The notes under the pieces are model-generated. The model saw nothing but the letters and a program-made list of their open reading frames with translations, was not told the DNA's origin and did no database searches. Below, one piece after another: positions 43,807-53,044 of a DNA stretch of 64,000 nt. The position numbers and the translations under genes are program-made. Source of the stretch: CBDFGQ01 sp965247295 (GTDB taxonomy: Bacteria > Chloroflexota > Dehalococcoidia > Lucifugimonadales > JAGWBF01); contig CBDFGQ010000003.1 in NCBI GenBank assembly GCA_965247295.1, positions 287,431 to 351,430 on the forward strand. The letters run 5' to 3'. Each line of letters begins with the position of its first letter. Position 1 is the first letter of the stretch.

Positions 43807-43962
43807 AGTGGCGAAACGGTTTCTGGTCGGAGCGACTGCAAGTGACGAACGGAAGGGTGGCAATCCGCCTGAGCAAGGCGGTCTTGACACAGAAGCTCCT
43901 AGAGACGTATCCTTGGATAGCATCCAAGGCCACCCCGCAGTCTCGTTTCGGGAGATATGAGA

Positions 43963-44208
43963 ATGGCTTCAAAGAAACGCCTGCTACCGACTGGCGAGTG
44001 CTGGTGTGGTTGCGGCGCGGAGACGGCGATCGGCTCGTTCTTCCTGCCCGGCCACGACAAGACCGCTGAGTCCGCGGTTATCTCCGTCGAATACGGCGGC
44101 GTCCCCGGCTTCCTGGTCCGTCACGGATACGGACCAGGGGGCAAGAACGCCTTACGCGAGGTGGACAGGTGGCGGGCCGAGAGCAAGCGTAAGAGTGATA
44201 CCAAATGA
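43963..44208 (+). CDS. Small Cys-rich protein at the head of the type I R-M operon
   Basis: 81 residues from the ATG at 43963, with GGGAG 9 nt upstream; an ATG at 43957 is too close to it. TGECWCGCGAETAIGSFFLPGHDK holds a CxCxC cluster (four letters apart) near residue 13, then LVRHGYGPGG and a basic tail. Similar small proteins precede hsdM in other genomes as I recall. The function is unknown; a metal-binding regulator is possible. The stop overlaps the hsdM start (ATGA). Confidence 0.65.
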   Translation: MASKKRLLPTGECWCGCGAETAIGSFFLPGHDKTAESAVISVEYGGVPGFLVRHGYGPGGKNALREVDRWRAESKRKSDTK

Positions 44209-45794
44209 CAACATCTCGACAGAGACCGCCCAACACCCAATCCAACGCCAACAGCGCCACCACGGGCTACGAGTCCGATCTATGGCGGATGGCGGACGCC
44301 CTGCGCGGCAGCATGGACGCCGCCGAGTACAAGCACGTGGTCTTGGGCCTGATCTTCCTCAAGTACATTTCCGACGCCTTCGAGGAGGCCTACGCTGGGC
44401 TGGAGGCCGAGGTCGGCCAGGGCGCAGACCCCGAGGACCCCGACGAGTACCGCGCCCAGAACATATTCTGGTCGCCGACCGAGGCTCGCTGGCCGCAGCT
44501 CCAGACGCAGGCCCGCCAGTCCACCATCGGCCAGGCCGTCGACAACGCCATGATTGGCATCGAGCGGGACAACCCCGTGCTCAAGGACGTGCTGCCCAAG
44601 GACTACGCTCGGCCGTCGCTGGACAAGCAGCGTCTGGGCCAGATCATCGACCTCATCAGCAACATCCAGGTGGGTGACGAGGAGGCCCGCTCCAAGGATG
44701 TTTTGGGCCGGGTCTACGAGTATTTCCTCTCCCAGTTCGCCAGCGCCGAGGGCAAGAAGGGCGGCGAGTTCTACACCCCACGCAGTGTCGTTAAGCTCCT
44801 GGTGGAGATGCTGGAGCCATACAAGGGCCGGGTCTACGACCCATGCTGCGGCTCCTCCGGCATGTTCGTGCAGTCGGTGGAGTTCATTCGCGCCCACGCC
44901 AGCGGGAACGGCAACGGCGGCAGGGCGCGAGGCGACATCTCCATCTACGGCCAGGAGTCCAACTACACCACCTGGCGGCTGGCCAAGATGAACCTGGCGA
45001 TCCGAGGCATCGAGGGCCAGATTGCCCACGGCGACAGCTTCCACAACGACCGCCACCCAGACCTGAAGGCCGACTTCATTCTGGCCAATCCACCCTTCAA
45101 TATCTCCGACTGGGGCGGCGAACGCCTTCAGGAGGACAGGCGCTGGCAGTACGGCGCTCCGCCCAAGGGCAACGCCAACTTCGCCTGGGTGCAGCACATG
45201 GCGCACCACCTGTCGCCCACCGGCATCGCGGGCTTCGTTTTGGCCAACGGCTCCATGTCGTCGAACCAGTCTGGCGAGGGCGACATACGCAAGAGCCTCA
45301 TCGAAGCTGACCTGGTGGACTGCATGGTGGCGATGCCGGGCCAGCTCTTCTACTCCACCCAGATACCCGCCTGCCTGTGGTTCCTCTCAAGGGACCGCAA
45401 AGGTGGTAGATACCGCGACCGCCAGGGCGAGACGCTCTTCATTGACGCGCGCAAGATGGGGCGCATGACCGATCGCACCCACCGGGAGCTGACCGATGAC
45501 GACATTGCCCGCATCGCCGGCTCCTACCACGCCTGGCGGGGCGAGGATGGCGCGGGCGAGTACGCCGACGTTCCCGGCTTCTGCAAGAGCGCATCGCTGG
45601 ATGAGGTGCGCAAACACGGCCACGTCCTCACCCCCGGCCGCTACGTCGGCGCGGCCCCGCAGGAAGACGATGGCGAGCCCTTTGAGGAGAAGATGGTGCG
45701 CCTCACTGCCCAATGGCGCGAGCAGCAGGCGGAGGCCGCCAAGCTGGACGCGGCCATAGAGGCGAACTTGAGGGGGCTTGGCTATGGGGAGTGA
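44205..45794 (+). CDS. hsdM: Type I restriction-modification methyltransferase subunit HsdM
   Basis: 529 residues. The N-terminal helical HsdM_N domain (DLWRMADALRGSMDAAEYKH) is followed by the N6-adenine methylase domain: motif I VYDPCCGSSGMF near residue 211 and motif IV NPPFNISDWGG near 295. GGEFYTPRSVVKLLVEML is the usual lead-in. It methylates adenine in the target set by HsdS and also forms part of the restriction complex. It overlaps the small upstream gene and hsdS, so the operon is tightly coupled. Confidence 0.95.
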   Translation: MTTSRQRPPNTQSNANSATTGYESDLWRMADALRGSMDAAEYKHVVLGLIFLKYISDAFEEAYAGLEAEVGQGADPEDPDEYRAQNIFWSPTEARWPQLQTQARQSTIGQAVDNAMIGIERDNPVLKDVLPKDYARPSLDKQRLGQIIDLISNIQVGDEEARSKDVLGRVYEYFLSQFASAEGKKGGEFYTPRSVVKLLVEMLEPYKGRVYDPCCGSSGMFVQSVEFIRAHASGNGNGGRARGDISIYGQESNYTTWRLAKMNLAIRGIEGQIAHGDSFHNDRHPDLKADFILANPPFNISDWGGERLQEDRRWQYGAPPKGNANFAWVQHMAHHLSPTGIAGFVLANGSMSSNQSGEGDIRKSLIEADLVDCMVAMPGQLFYSTQIPACLWFLSRDRKGGRYRDRQGETLFIDARKMGRMTDRTHRELTDDDIARIAGSYHAWRGEDGAGEYADVPGFCKSASLDEVRKHGHVLTPGRYVGAAPQEDDGEPFEEKMVRLTAQWREQQAEAAKLDAAIEANLRGLGYGE

Positions 45795-47040
45795 ATGGCG
45801 GCAGACAAGCCTAGGCGAAGTCGTGGAACTCAAGCGTGGGTATGATCTTCCTCAAAGAGACCGTATGCCTGGCGCTGTACCGCTTGTCTCGTCCTCCGGT
45901 GTGACGGATTATCATGTCAAAGCCAAGGTGGAAGGTCCAGGAGTCGTGACCGGTCGGTACGGCACGCTAGGGGAGGTCTTCTATGTCCCCAATGACTTCT
46001 GGCCTCTGAACACAACTCTGTACGTAAGGGACTTCAAGGGAAACGATCCACGGTTCATCAGCTATTTACTCCGAGGACTAGATTTCTCTGCCTATTCGGA
46101 CAAAGCGGCAGTGCCGGGCCTGAACCGGAATCACTTACACCAAGCAGGGGTTTGCCTCCCCTCAGACATTCCCGAACAACGCGCCATTGCCCACATCCTA
46201 GGGACGCTGGACGACAAGATCGCGCTGAATCGGCGGATGAACGAGACGCTGGAGGAGATGGCGCGGGCGCTGTTCAAGTCGTGGTTTGTGGACTTCGACC
46301 CGGTGCGGGCCAAGATGGAGGGTCGATGGCGCCCCGGCGAGTCCCTCCTCGGCCTCCCCGCCGAGCACTACGACCTCTTCCTCGACCGCCTCGTACCCTC
46401 GGAGCTGGGGGAGATACCGGAGGGGTGGGAGGTTGGAGTCTTAGATGACATGGTTGAGCTTCTTAGTGGAGGTACGCCTAAGACATCCGTACCAAGCTAT
46501 TGGGATGGAGATATACCTTGGTACACCGCTAAGGATGCGCCAAACGGAAGCGACGTCTTTGCCGTGGATACCGAGAGGAAAATCACCCAATTGGGTGTTA
46601 AGAACAGCGCGACACGGGTACTTGATGCAGCGACAACTGTCATCACAGCCAGGGGCACCGTCGGCAGACTCACTTGTCTCGGAGTGCCTATGGCTATGAA
46701 TCAAACCTGCTACGGTATACGTGGTGCTCGCAGTTATCCCGATTTCTTCACCTATTGGAACGTCAGGATGGCAGTGGACCAACTGCAAACACGAACGCAC
46801 GGCACCATCTTCGACACAATCACGCGCCAGACCTTCAAGCTAGTTGATACCGTAATTCCGCCGGCCGAAGTAGCCAAGGCCTTTGAAGGTCTCGTCTCCA
46901 CTCTAATGCATCGCATCCTTAGAAACCTGCATGAAGGGCAAGTCCTCACAGACATCCGCGACACGCTGCTGCCAAAGCTGGTGTCGGGGGAGTTACGGGT
47001 AGGTCGTCCTAAGAGTCACGCAAATGGAGGGCCTGACTGA
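45784..47040 (+). CDS. hsdS: Type I specificity subunit HsdS
   Basis: 418 residues from the ATG at 45784 (MGSEWRQTSL), which overlaps the end of hsdM. Two target-recognition domains (about 5-125 and 215-360) are each followed by conserved coiled helices: IPEQRAIAHILGTLDDKI (about 135) and the LFKSWFVDFDPVRAKMEG segment, then TDIRDTLLPKLVSGELRV at the end. It sets the bipartite recognition sequence. The base composition of both recognition domains is lower in GC than hsdM, as is usual for swapped specificity domains. Confidence 0.93.
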   Translation: MGSEWRQTSLGEVVELKRGYDLPQRDRMPGAVPLVSSSGVTDYHVKAKVEGPGVVTGRYGTLGEVFYVPNDFWPLNTTLYVRDFKGNDPRFISYLLRGLDFSAYSDKAAVPGLNRNHLHQAGVCLPSDIPEQRAIAHILGTLDDKIALNRRMNETLEEMARALFKSWFVDFDPVRAKMEGRWRPGESLLGLPAEHYDLFLDRLVPSELGEIPEGWEVGVLDDMVELLSGGTPKTSVPSYWDGDIPWYTAKDAPNGSDVFAVDTERKITQLGVKNSATRVLDAATTVITARGTVGRLTCLGVPMAMNQTCYGIRGARSYPDFFTYWNVRMAVDQLQTRTHGTIFDTITRQTFKLVDTVIPPAEVAKAFEGLVSTLMHRILRNLHEGQVLTDIRDTLLPKLVSGELRVGRPKSHANGGPD

Positions 47041-48215
47041 TGCCACAACTAAAGGAGAGTATCACGTTGCAGCCCAGAGTGCTGAGATGGGCGCGGGAGC
47101 GGGTCGGCCTCGACCGTGAACAACTCGCGGCCAACCTCAAGCTCCAAACCCAAGACATAGCGGAATGGGAGCGCTCAGGCAGAATCACCTTCAATAAGGT
47201 GGATGAACTGGCTAAGCATACATATACCCCCATCGGCTATCTCTATTTGTCCGAACCTCCTGATGACAGTTTGCCCATCGCGGACTTTCGCACTCGCACT
47301 GGCGGCTCGCCCCAGCGCCCCAGCCCCAACCTACTGGATACCGTCTACCAGATGCAGCTCCGCCAAGCCTGGATGAGAGAAGAGATGATAAGCCAAGATG
47401 ATGCACCGCTGGAATTCGTGGCGGCGTTCAGATTGGACTTATCTCCGACGAGAGTCGCAGGTGCAATGGGTGACGCGCTGCAGCTTAGCGGGGGTTGGGC
47501 GTCCTGGGAAGGAAGTTGGACCAATGCGTTGCGAAATCTTCGAGACCACATCGAGTCTGCCGGCGTGTTGGTCGTCTTCAACGGAGTCGTTGAGAATAAC
47601 ACTCACCGTAAGTTGGATGCAGAAGAATTCCAAGGATTTGCGTTGGTCGATGAGTATGCGCCCCTTATTTTCGTCAACAACTCGGACTACAAATCCGCCC
47701 AAATGTTCACTCTAGCCCATGAACTATCTCACATCTTTGTCGGCGAGTCTGGTTTGTCGAAACTCCAAGACATGAGTCCTACAGACCATACGGTTGAGGA
47801 AGTCTGCAACAAGATCGCAGCTGAATTCCTCGTACCTACTGAGGACTTGCACAAGCGATGGGCGGCGGCCAGGGAATCGGGTGATCCTTACCATGCTCTC
47901 GCCAAACATTTCAAGGTTAGTACGGTAGTAGCGGCCCGTCGAGCCCTTGATTCCGAACTCATTACACGAGAGGCATTCTTCGAATTCTACTATGAAAACA
48001 GGGCGAAGACTTGGGGAGGTGCTCAACAGAGCGACCGGCGCCGGGGTGGTAACTACTGGAATAACCAGTTCTGGCGCGTAGGCACTCGTTTCGGTAGTGC
48101 TGTGAGCCGCGCGGTCATCGAAGGCCGGCTGTCCTATACGGATGCTTATCGCCTCACCGGTTTGAAGGGCGACTCCTTCTCAAGGATGCCTGCCAAGTTG
48201 GGATTTCCATTGTGA
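47040..48215 (+). CDS. XRE-ImmA/IrrE metallopeptidase
   Basis: 391 residues. The N-terminal XRE HTH (WARERVGLDREQLAANLKLQ ... IAEWERSG, about 17-45) is joined to an ImmA/IrrE domain with the zinc motif HELSH in TLAHELSHIFVGES near residue 227 and a downstream CNKIAAEFLVP helix carrying the third ligand region. Such proteins sense stress or invaders and cleave repressors. It overlaps hsdS by one base (TGATG) and the following PIN gene (GTGA), so it is part of the R-M operon. With the DUF4411 gene it forms a known toxin-antitoxin-like pair. Confidence 0.88.
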   Translation: MPQLKESITLQPRVLRWARERVGLDREQLAANLKLQTQDIAEWERSGRITFNKVDELAKHTYTPIGYLYLSEPPDDSLPIADFRTRTGGSPQRPSPNLLDTVYQMQLRQAWMREEMISQDDAPLEFVAAFRLDLSPTRVAGAMGDALQLSGGWASWEGSWTNALRNLRDHIESAGVLVVFNGVVENNTHRKLDAEEFQGFALVDEYAPLIFVNNSDYKSAQMFTLAHELSHIFVGESGLSKLQDMSPTDHTVEEVCNKIAAEFLVPTEDLHKRWAAARESGDPYHALAKHFKVSTVVAARRALDSELITREAFFEFYYENRAKTWGGAQQSDRRRGGNYWNNQFWRVGTRFGSAVSRAVIEGRLSYTDAYRLTGLKGDSFSRMPAKLGFPL

Positions 48216-48745
48216 CCACTTCCTCGTCCCCACAGCTAAGCCTCTCAACGAGATATTCGCTAGACGCTAATGTCTTCATTGCTGCTTGGCACGATCACTA
48301 CCCTATAGACCTTTATCCAGGATTCTGGGAATGCCTTCAACGCTATGAGCAAGAGAAGATACTTCTTAGCGTCGATAGGGTGCGCGATGAGATCACCGGC
48401 CCAATTGAACTCGTCGCTTGGCTCAAACAACACTGGCGCGACGCCTTCGCTTTAACAACTGAGCCTCAAACCGCGAGCGTTTTCTCCCAGATGCAAGTGT
48501 GGGTGCAGACTTGTGATCGGTTCTTGCCTGCGGCAAAACATGAGTTTGCTAGCAGGGCAGACGGCTGGCTAGCTGCGTACGCGAAGGTCCATGGCGCTGT
48601 TCTGGTCACAAACGAAGTGTTTGATCCAAACGTAAGGAGGCGAGTACCTCTCCCCAATTTGTGTAAGCATTTTGAAGTTGCTTATTGCAATACGATCGAT
48701 ATGCTACGTGGGCTAGGTGTCACCTTCAACCTGAGGAACCCGTAA
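48212..48745 (+). CDS. DUF4411 PIN-like protein
   Basis: 177 residues from a GTG. YSLDANVFIAAWHDHYPIDL gives the first PIN acid; DRVRDEI and RADGWLAAYA carry further acids, and VLVTNEVFD closes the fold. DUF4411 proteins are often paired with XRE-ImmA proteins. It is probably a ribonuclease toxin held in check by its partner. The stop overlaps the hsdR start (TAATG). Confidence 0.8.
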   Translation: MTTSSSPQLSLSTRYSLDANVFIAAWHDHYPIDLYPGFWECLQRYEQEKILLSVDRVRDEITGPIELVAWLKQHWRDAFALTTEPQTASVFSQMQVWVQTCDRFLPAAKHEFASRADGWLAAYAKVHGAVLVTNEVFDPNVRRRVPLPNLCKHFEVAYCNTIDMLRGLGVTFNLRNP

Positions 48746-51700
48746 TGACCACCATCAACGAGTCCGTGGTTGAAGAGGCGGCCCTCGAGTGGCTCGCGGG
48801 CCTGGGTTGGCAGACGGCCCACGGGCCAGACATCGCGCCCGACACGGTCAACGCCGAGCGCAACACCTACGACGAGGTGGTGCTAGAGCGTCGTCTGCGG
48901 GACGCCCTAGGCCAACTCAACCCTGACCTTCCCGAAACCGCCCTGGAGGACGCCTTCCGCAAGCTGACCCGGCCTGAGGGGCCGACCCTGGAGGCCCGGA
49001 ACCGTGCCTTCCATCGGATGCTGACTAACGGCGTGACGGTGGAGTACCGCACCACCGACGGCAACATCCGCGGCGCTCAGGCCAGCGTCATCGACTTCGA
49101 CCATCCAGCCAACAACGATTGGCTGGCCGTCAACCAGTTCACCGTCACCGAGAACAAGAACCACCGCAGGCCCGACGTGATGCTCTTCGTCAACGGCCTG
49201 CCCTTCTGCATCATCGAGCTCAAGAACCCGGCGGACGAGGACGCGACCATCTGGACCGCCTGGCACCAGCTCCAGACCTACAAGGCCGAGCTATCGAATC
49301 TCTTCGCAATGAACGAGATGCTCATGGTCTCGGACGGTACCCAGGCCCGCATCGGCGCTCTTACAGCGGGCACAGAGTGGTTCAAGCCCTGGCGCACCAT
49401 CACCGGCGAGACCCTGGCAGCCCCCAACATGACGGAGCTTCAGGTGATGCTGGAGGGCGTCTGCGCACCCCCACGCTTCCTCCAGGTGGTCCGAGACTTC
49501 ATCGTGTTCGAGGACGACGGCAGCGGCGCGCTCATCAAGAAGATGGCGGGCTATCACCAGTTTCACGCCGTGCAGGTGGCTGTCGACGAGACCCTGCGGG
49601 CAGCGGAGCTTCAACAAACGGCGGTTGCCGAGGAACGGGGACGGTACGAGGCTGGCCGTAAACCGGGTGGCGCGCCGGGTGACCATCGTATCGGGGTCGT
49701 CTGGCACACCCAGGGGTCGGGCAAGAGCCTGACCATGGCCTTCTACGCAGGAGTCATCATCCGCGAGCCGGCCATGGAGAACCCAACCGTCGTTGTCCTC
49801 ACCGACCGCAACGACCTGGACGACCAGCTCTTCGGCACTTTCTCCCGTTGCCGGGACCTGCTGCGCCAGCCGCCAGCCCAGGCGGAGAATAGGGCCGACC
49901 TTCGCAGCAAGCTCTCGGTGCAGTCCGGAGGCGTGGTGTTCACCACCATCCAGAAGTTCTTCCCCGAGGCGAATGGGGATACCCATCCCTCCCTATCGGA
50001 AAGGCGCAACGTTGTGGTCATTGCCGATGAGGCCCATCGGAGCCAGTACGACTTCGTGGATGGGTTTGCCCGTCACATGCGGGACGCTTTGCCCAACGCA
50101 TCATTCGTCGGCTTCACCGGCACGCCCATCGAGCTTCAGGACGCCAACACAAGGGCAGTGTTCGGGGACTACATCAGCATCTACGACATACAGAAGGCCG
50201 TTGAGGACGGGGCTACCGTGCCCATCTACTACGAGAGCCGCTTGGCCAAGCTGGCCCTCGTCGAAGACGAGAAACCTACCATCGATCCTGAGTTCGATGA
50301 GGCCACCGAGGGTGAGGAGATAGAGCGCAGGGAGAAGCTCAAGACCAAGTGGGCGCAACTGGAGGCCGTGGTCGGGGCCGAGAAACGTCTCAAGCAGGTG
50401 GCCCAGGACATTGTCAACCACTACGAGCAGCGCATGGAGGCCCTGGAAGGCAAGGCGATGGTGGTGTGCATGAGCCGCCGCATCTGCATCGATCTCTACC
50501 GGGAGCTGGTGAGGCTTCGACCTGACTGGCACTCGGACGATGACGATCAGGGAGCCGTGAAGGTGGTGATGACCGGTTCGGCCACAGACCCGCTGGACTG
50601 GCAGCCCCACATCAGGAACAAGCCTCGAAGGGAGGCCCTGGCCAACCGCTTCCGGCGTCCCCACGACCCCTTCCGCGTCGTATTGGTGCGGGACATGTGG
50701 CTGACGGGCTTCGATGCTCCCAGTCTGCACACCATGTACGTGGACAAGCCGATGCGGGGGCACGGTCTGATGCAGGCCATTGCCAGGGTCAATCGCGTGT
50801 TCAAGGACAAGCCCGGCGGCCTGGTGGTCGACTACCTCGGCCTTGCCCAGGACCTGAAGCAGGCCCTGGCCACCTATACCGAGAGCGGGGGCACGGGGCA
50901 GACGGCCATCGACCAGGAGGAGGCGGTGGCGGTGATGCTGGAGAAGTACGAGGTGTGCTGCGCCCTCTTCCACGGCTTCGACTGGTCCAAGTGGACGACG
51001 GGCACTGCTACGGAACGCGTGGGACTGCTGCCTGCCGCTCAGGAGCACATCCTGGCCCAGGAGAACGGCAAGAAGCGCTGCGTGAGCATGGTGAGAGAGC
51101 TGTCTCAAGCCTTCGCCTTGGCTGTACCCCATGAGGAAACCATGCGCATCAGGGACGACGTGGGTTTCTTCCAGGCGGTGCAGTCGGTGCTGTCCAAGAG
51201 CGCCATCGGAGAGTCGCGGACGGAAGAGGACATGGACCATGCCGTTCGCCAAATCATCTCCCGCGCCGTGGCGTCCGAGGGGGTCATGGACATCTTCGCA
51301 GCAGCAGGACTGGACAAGCCGGACATCTCGGTGTTGTCGGACGAGTTCCTGGCCGAGGTGCAGGGTATGCCCCATCGCAACCTGGCTGTGGAGTTACTCC
51401 AGAAGCTATTGAAGGGGGAGGTTTCAAACAGGCGACGGAAGAACGTGGTGCAGGCCCGCTCCTTTGCCGAGTTGCTGGAGCAGACACTGCGGAGATACCA
51501 GAACAGGGCTATCGAGGCGGCGCAGGTGATCGAGGAGCTGATTGAGCTGGCCAAGGACATGCGGGAGGCCAGCGCTCGCGGTGAGAAGCTGGGCCTGTCC
51601 GAGGACGAGCTGGCTTTCTATGATGCCCTGGAGACCAACGACAGCGCCGTCCAGGTCTTGGGCGACGAGACCTTGCGCTTCATAGCCCGTGAGCTGGTCG

Positions 51701-51882
51701 AGACCGTTCGGAGGAACGTCACCATCGACTGGACCCTGCGGGAGAACGTCCGCGCTCAACTCCGCGTCCTCGTCAGGCGTATCCTTCGCAAGCACGGCTA
51801 CCCGCCCGACAAACAGGAGAAGGCCACTCAGACCGTTCTGGAGCAGGCAGAGGTGCTGTCACACGGGTGGGCGGCTGCTTGA
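48745..51882 (+). CDS. hsdR: Type I restriction endonuclease subunit HsdR
   Basis: 1045 residues from the ATG at 48745. The N-terminal nuclease domain has the PD-(D/E)XK pattern RPDVMLF ... CIIELKNP (about residue 145-160). The translocase has Walker A TQGSGKS near 322, DEAHRSQ near 428, and VRDMWLTGFDAPSL in the second helicase lobe. The C-terminal helical region (about 800-1045) contacts HsdM. The end carries the usual KHGYPPDKQEKATQTVLEQA. It cuts unmodified DNA at distance from the HsdS site. All parts look intact. Confidence 0.95.
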   Translation: MTTINESVVEEAALEWLAGLGWQTAHGPDIAPDTVNAERNTYDEVVLERRLRDALGQLNPDLPETALEDAFRKLTRPEGPTLEARNRAFHRMLTNGVTVEYRTTDGNIRGAQASVIDFDHPANNDWLAVNQFTVTENKNHRRPDVMLFVNGLPFCIIELKNPADEDATIWTAWHQLQTYKAELSNLFAMNEMLMVSDGTQARIGALTAGTEWFKPWRTITGETLAAPNMTELQVMLEGVCAPPRFLQVVRDFIVFEDDGSGALIKKMAGYHQFHAVQVAVDETLRAAELQQTAVAEERGRYEAGRKPGGAPGDHRIGVVWHTQGSGKSLTMAFYAGVIIREPAMENPTVVVLTDRNDLDDQLFGTFSRCRDLLRQPPAQAENRADLRSKLSVQSGGVVFTTIQKFFPEANGDTHPSLSERRNVVVIADEAHRSQYDFVDGFARHMRDALPNASFVGFTGTPIELQDANTRAVFGDYISIYDIQKAVEDGATVPIYYESRLAKLALVEDEKPTIDPEFDEATEGEEIERREKLKTKWAQLEAVVGAEKRLKQVAQDIVNHYEQRMEALEGKAMVVCMSRRICIDLYRELVRLRPDWHSDDDDQGAVKVVMTGSATDPLDWQPHIRNKPRREALANRFRRPHDPFRVVLVRDMWLTGFDAPSLHTMYVDKPMRGHGLMQAIARVNRVFKDKPGGLVVDYLGLAQDLKQALATYTESGGTGQTAIDQEEAVAVMLEKYEVCCALFHGFDWSKWTTGTATERVGLLPAAQEHILAQENGKKRCVSMVRELSQAFALAVPHEETMRIRDDVGFFQAVQSVLSKSAIGESRTEEDMDHAVRQIISRAVASEGVMDIFAAAGLDKPDISVLSDEFLAEVQGMPHRNLAVELLQKLLKGEVSNRRRKNVVQARSFAELLEQTLRRYQNRAIEAAQVIEELIELAKDMREASARGEKLGLSEDELAFYDALETNDSAVQVLGDETLRFIARELVETVRRNVTIDWTLRENVRAQLRVLVRRILRKHGYPPDKQEKATQTVLEQAEVLSHGWAAA

Positions 51883-52295
51883 GGAGTCAGCAGAAACGTT
51901 GGTTCTACAGCGCCAACGTGAACCTCAAGGTGAAAGTTCTTGATTTCGTCAAGTCTGGTGGGCCTAAGGAGACTGTACTACGAACTTTTCGGTGGGAGGT
52001 TGCGTTGTAGCTGGTAGGCGGTGTGTTCCCCGCCGGCCCACGAGCAATAGCATCTTGCCACCCAAGGTGGAGAATGAGGTTGTGTCGCGTCCTGTCCCCG
52101 GGAATCATCCCCCTCCCAGGCTGGGCGAACCTGCGGACATTACCTGCGGGCGGAGGACGTGACGCTTCAGGGTCCCGCTGCCTTAATGATCGACCAGCTT
52201 GGGTTGCCGTCCGTAGCCGAGTTATCGATCAAGCGGGTCTGACCGGAGCCGTCCGCGTTCATCACGTAGATCTTTGCTGGCTGTCTCGCTCGTGA
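51883..52295. other. Intergenic DNA containing att-like site D
   Basis: A short plus-strand frame reads KVLDFVKSGGPKE across site D, matching the end of a right-arm recombinase for about 11 codons; the rest shows no gene. No terminator for hsdR is clear. Confidence 0.45.
51948..51973. other. Att-like site D (candidate attR)
   Basis: GTCAAGT, centre CTGGTGGGCCTA, AGGAGAC. The left flank GTTCTTGATTTCGTC matches the other arm of sites A and B (minus strand), while the right flank does not. The first 21 bp equal those of site C. Confidence 0.6.
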
Positions 52296-52604
52296 TTATT
52301 CTACCATAGGCTCTTTGCTGACGACCTCGACCAGCCGGTACTGTCCTTTCTTCATGACTACCCTCAATCTGTACACGTATCCTTCCTCGTATTCGAACCC
52401 CTCGACCTTGCGGTAGGTAAGAAAGCCGTTTATCACTAGCGACTCCCTCGTTTCCGGTCCAACGGTCACCAGCATATCTTCGGGTATCCCTTTGGTGACG
52501 ACACGACGAGGCGATGGGCTATGTTTGGTCAGCCACAGGTAGATGGCTACAGAGAGGGCTATACAACTGAGGACGATTGCCAACATCAACAGTGCTGTAT
52601 CCAT
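52296..52604 (-). CDS. Small membrane-anchored DUF4377-like protein
   Basis: 102 residues. One N-terminal membrane segment (LLMLAIVLSCIALSVAIYLW) and a short extracytoplasmic domain ending EGYVYRLRVVMKKGQYRLVEVVSK, which resembles the DUF4377 core (E-G-Y-x-Y-x-L-x-V ... Y-x-L). DUF4377 domains often accompany META domains in secreted proteins. No partner is visible nearby. The function is unknown. Confidence 0.6.
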   Translation of the reverse strand: MDTALLMLAIVLSCIALSVAIYLWLTKHSPSPRRVVTKGIPEDMLVTVGPETRESLVINGFLTYRKVEGFEYEEGYVYRLRVVMKKGQYRLVEVVSKEPMVE

Positions 52605-52672
52605 TATGTTTCCTACGTCAAACGGCCCCAGCGATTAAACTGGAGCCGCGAGGTTAAGACCGACCGCTGGCA

Positions 52673-52946
52673 GTCGAGCACACGGGCAGTAGCTTTCAAA
52701 AGCCCGTTTACGGACATTTACTTACCGTCCGGCTATTCGATGTAATCCCACCGTATGTGTTGCCGTCCGGACCTAACATCCAATGGGCGCTGATGGCTCT
52801 ATAACGCCCGTTCTCGCAGGGGCCATGTGTTGTTACTTCAATGCTGTACGCGTTGTACCGGTATCGGAAACCTCCGGACCCCAAGGTTCCAATCCGAAGC
52901 AGACCCCCAGAAAACAATGCGTTTTCTTGTAGAGTTCGGTCTCTAC
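52673..52946. repeat. 274-bp duplicated segment (partner at 62218)
   Basis: Nearly identical to 62218-62492 (275 bp). It covers the 3' part of a secreted-protein gene and the first 17 codons of the WWPEDRAWCVAT-family gene. One base is missing near 52857 relative to the partner. Confidence 0.75.
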
Positions 52947-53027
52947 AGCGGGGTGCGAGGGAGGAGGGCACAGATTCAGAGTCAGGCAGAAGCACAGCAG
53001 CGTCATGGGCAGGACATCAACCTGCAA
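52673..53027 (-). pseudogene. Broken copy of the secreted protein at 62253
   Basis: In one frame ETELYKKTHCFLGVCFGLEP and in the next NAYSIEVTTHGPCENGRYRA correspond to residues of the intact 196-residue protein at 62253. The N-terminal 120 residues are replaced by unrelated sequence and a one-base deletion near 52857 breaks the frame. To its left, 17 codons of a third WWPEDRAWCVAT-family gene start remain (MSVNGLLKATARVLD) before that frame ends. Confidence 0.7.
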
Positions 53028-53044
53028 CGAACAGTTGTCGTTGT

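Larger units (their letters stand above)
25756..51973. mobile_element. Candidate 26.2 kb integrated segment between sites C and D
   Basis: Sites C and D share a 21-bp direct repeat, and each carries, on its inner side only, one arm of the dyad found between the convergent recombinase genes. Joining the two inner arms recreates a site like B. This is the pattern expected of attL and attR. The segment would contain the iron operon, element copy 2 and the type I R-M operon. Against a simple picture, no recombinase gene touches either site and an intact B site lies inside. Boundaries are inferred from sequence only. Confidence 0.5.

Noticed and set aside
32420..43815. Target-site duplication GTGGC flanking copy 2
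   Set aside because: Only five bases, not exactly adjacent to the ends on both sides, and nothing comparable around copy 1.
44280..45209. 309-residue ORF on the minus strand
   Set aside because: Antisense to hsdM; composition typical of a shadow frame.
50101..51375. 424-residue ORF on the minus strand
   Set aside because: Antisense to hsdR, with no recognisable domain.
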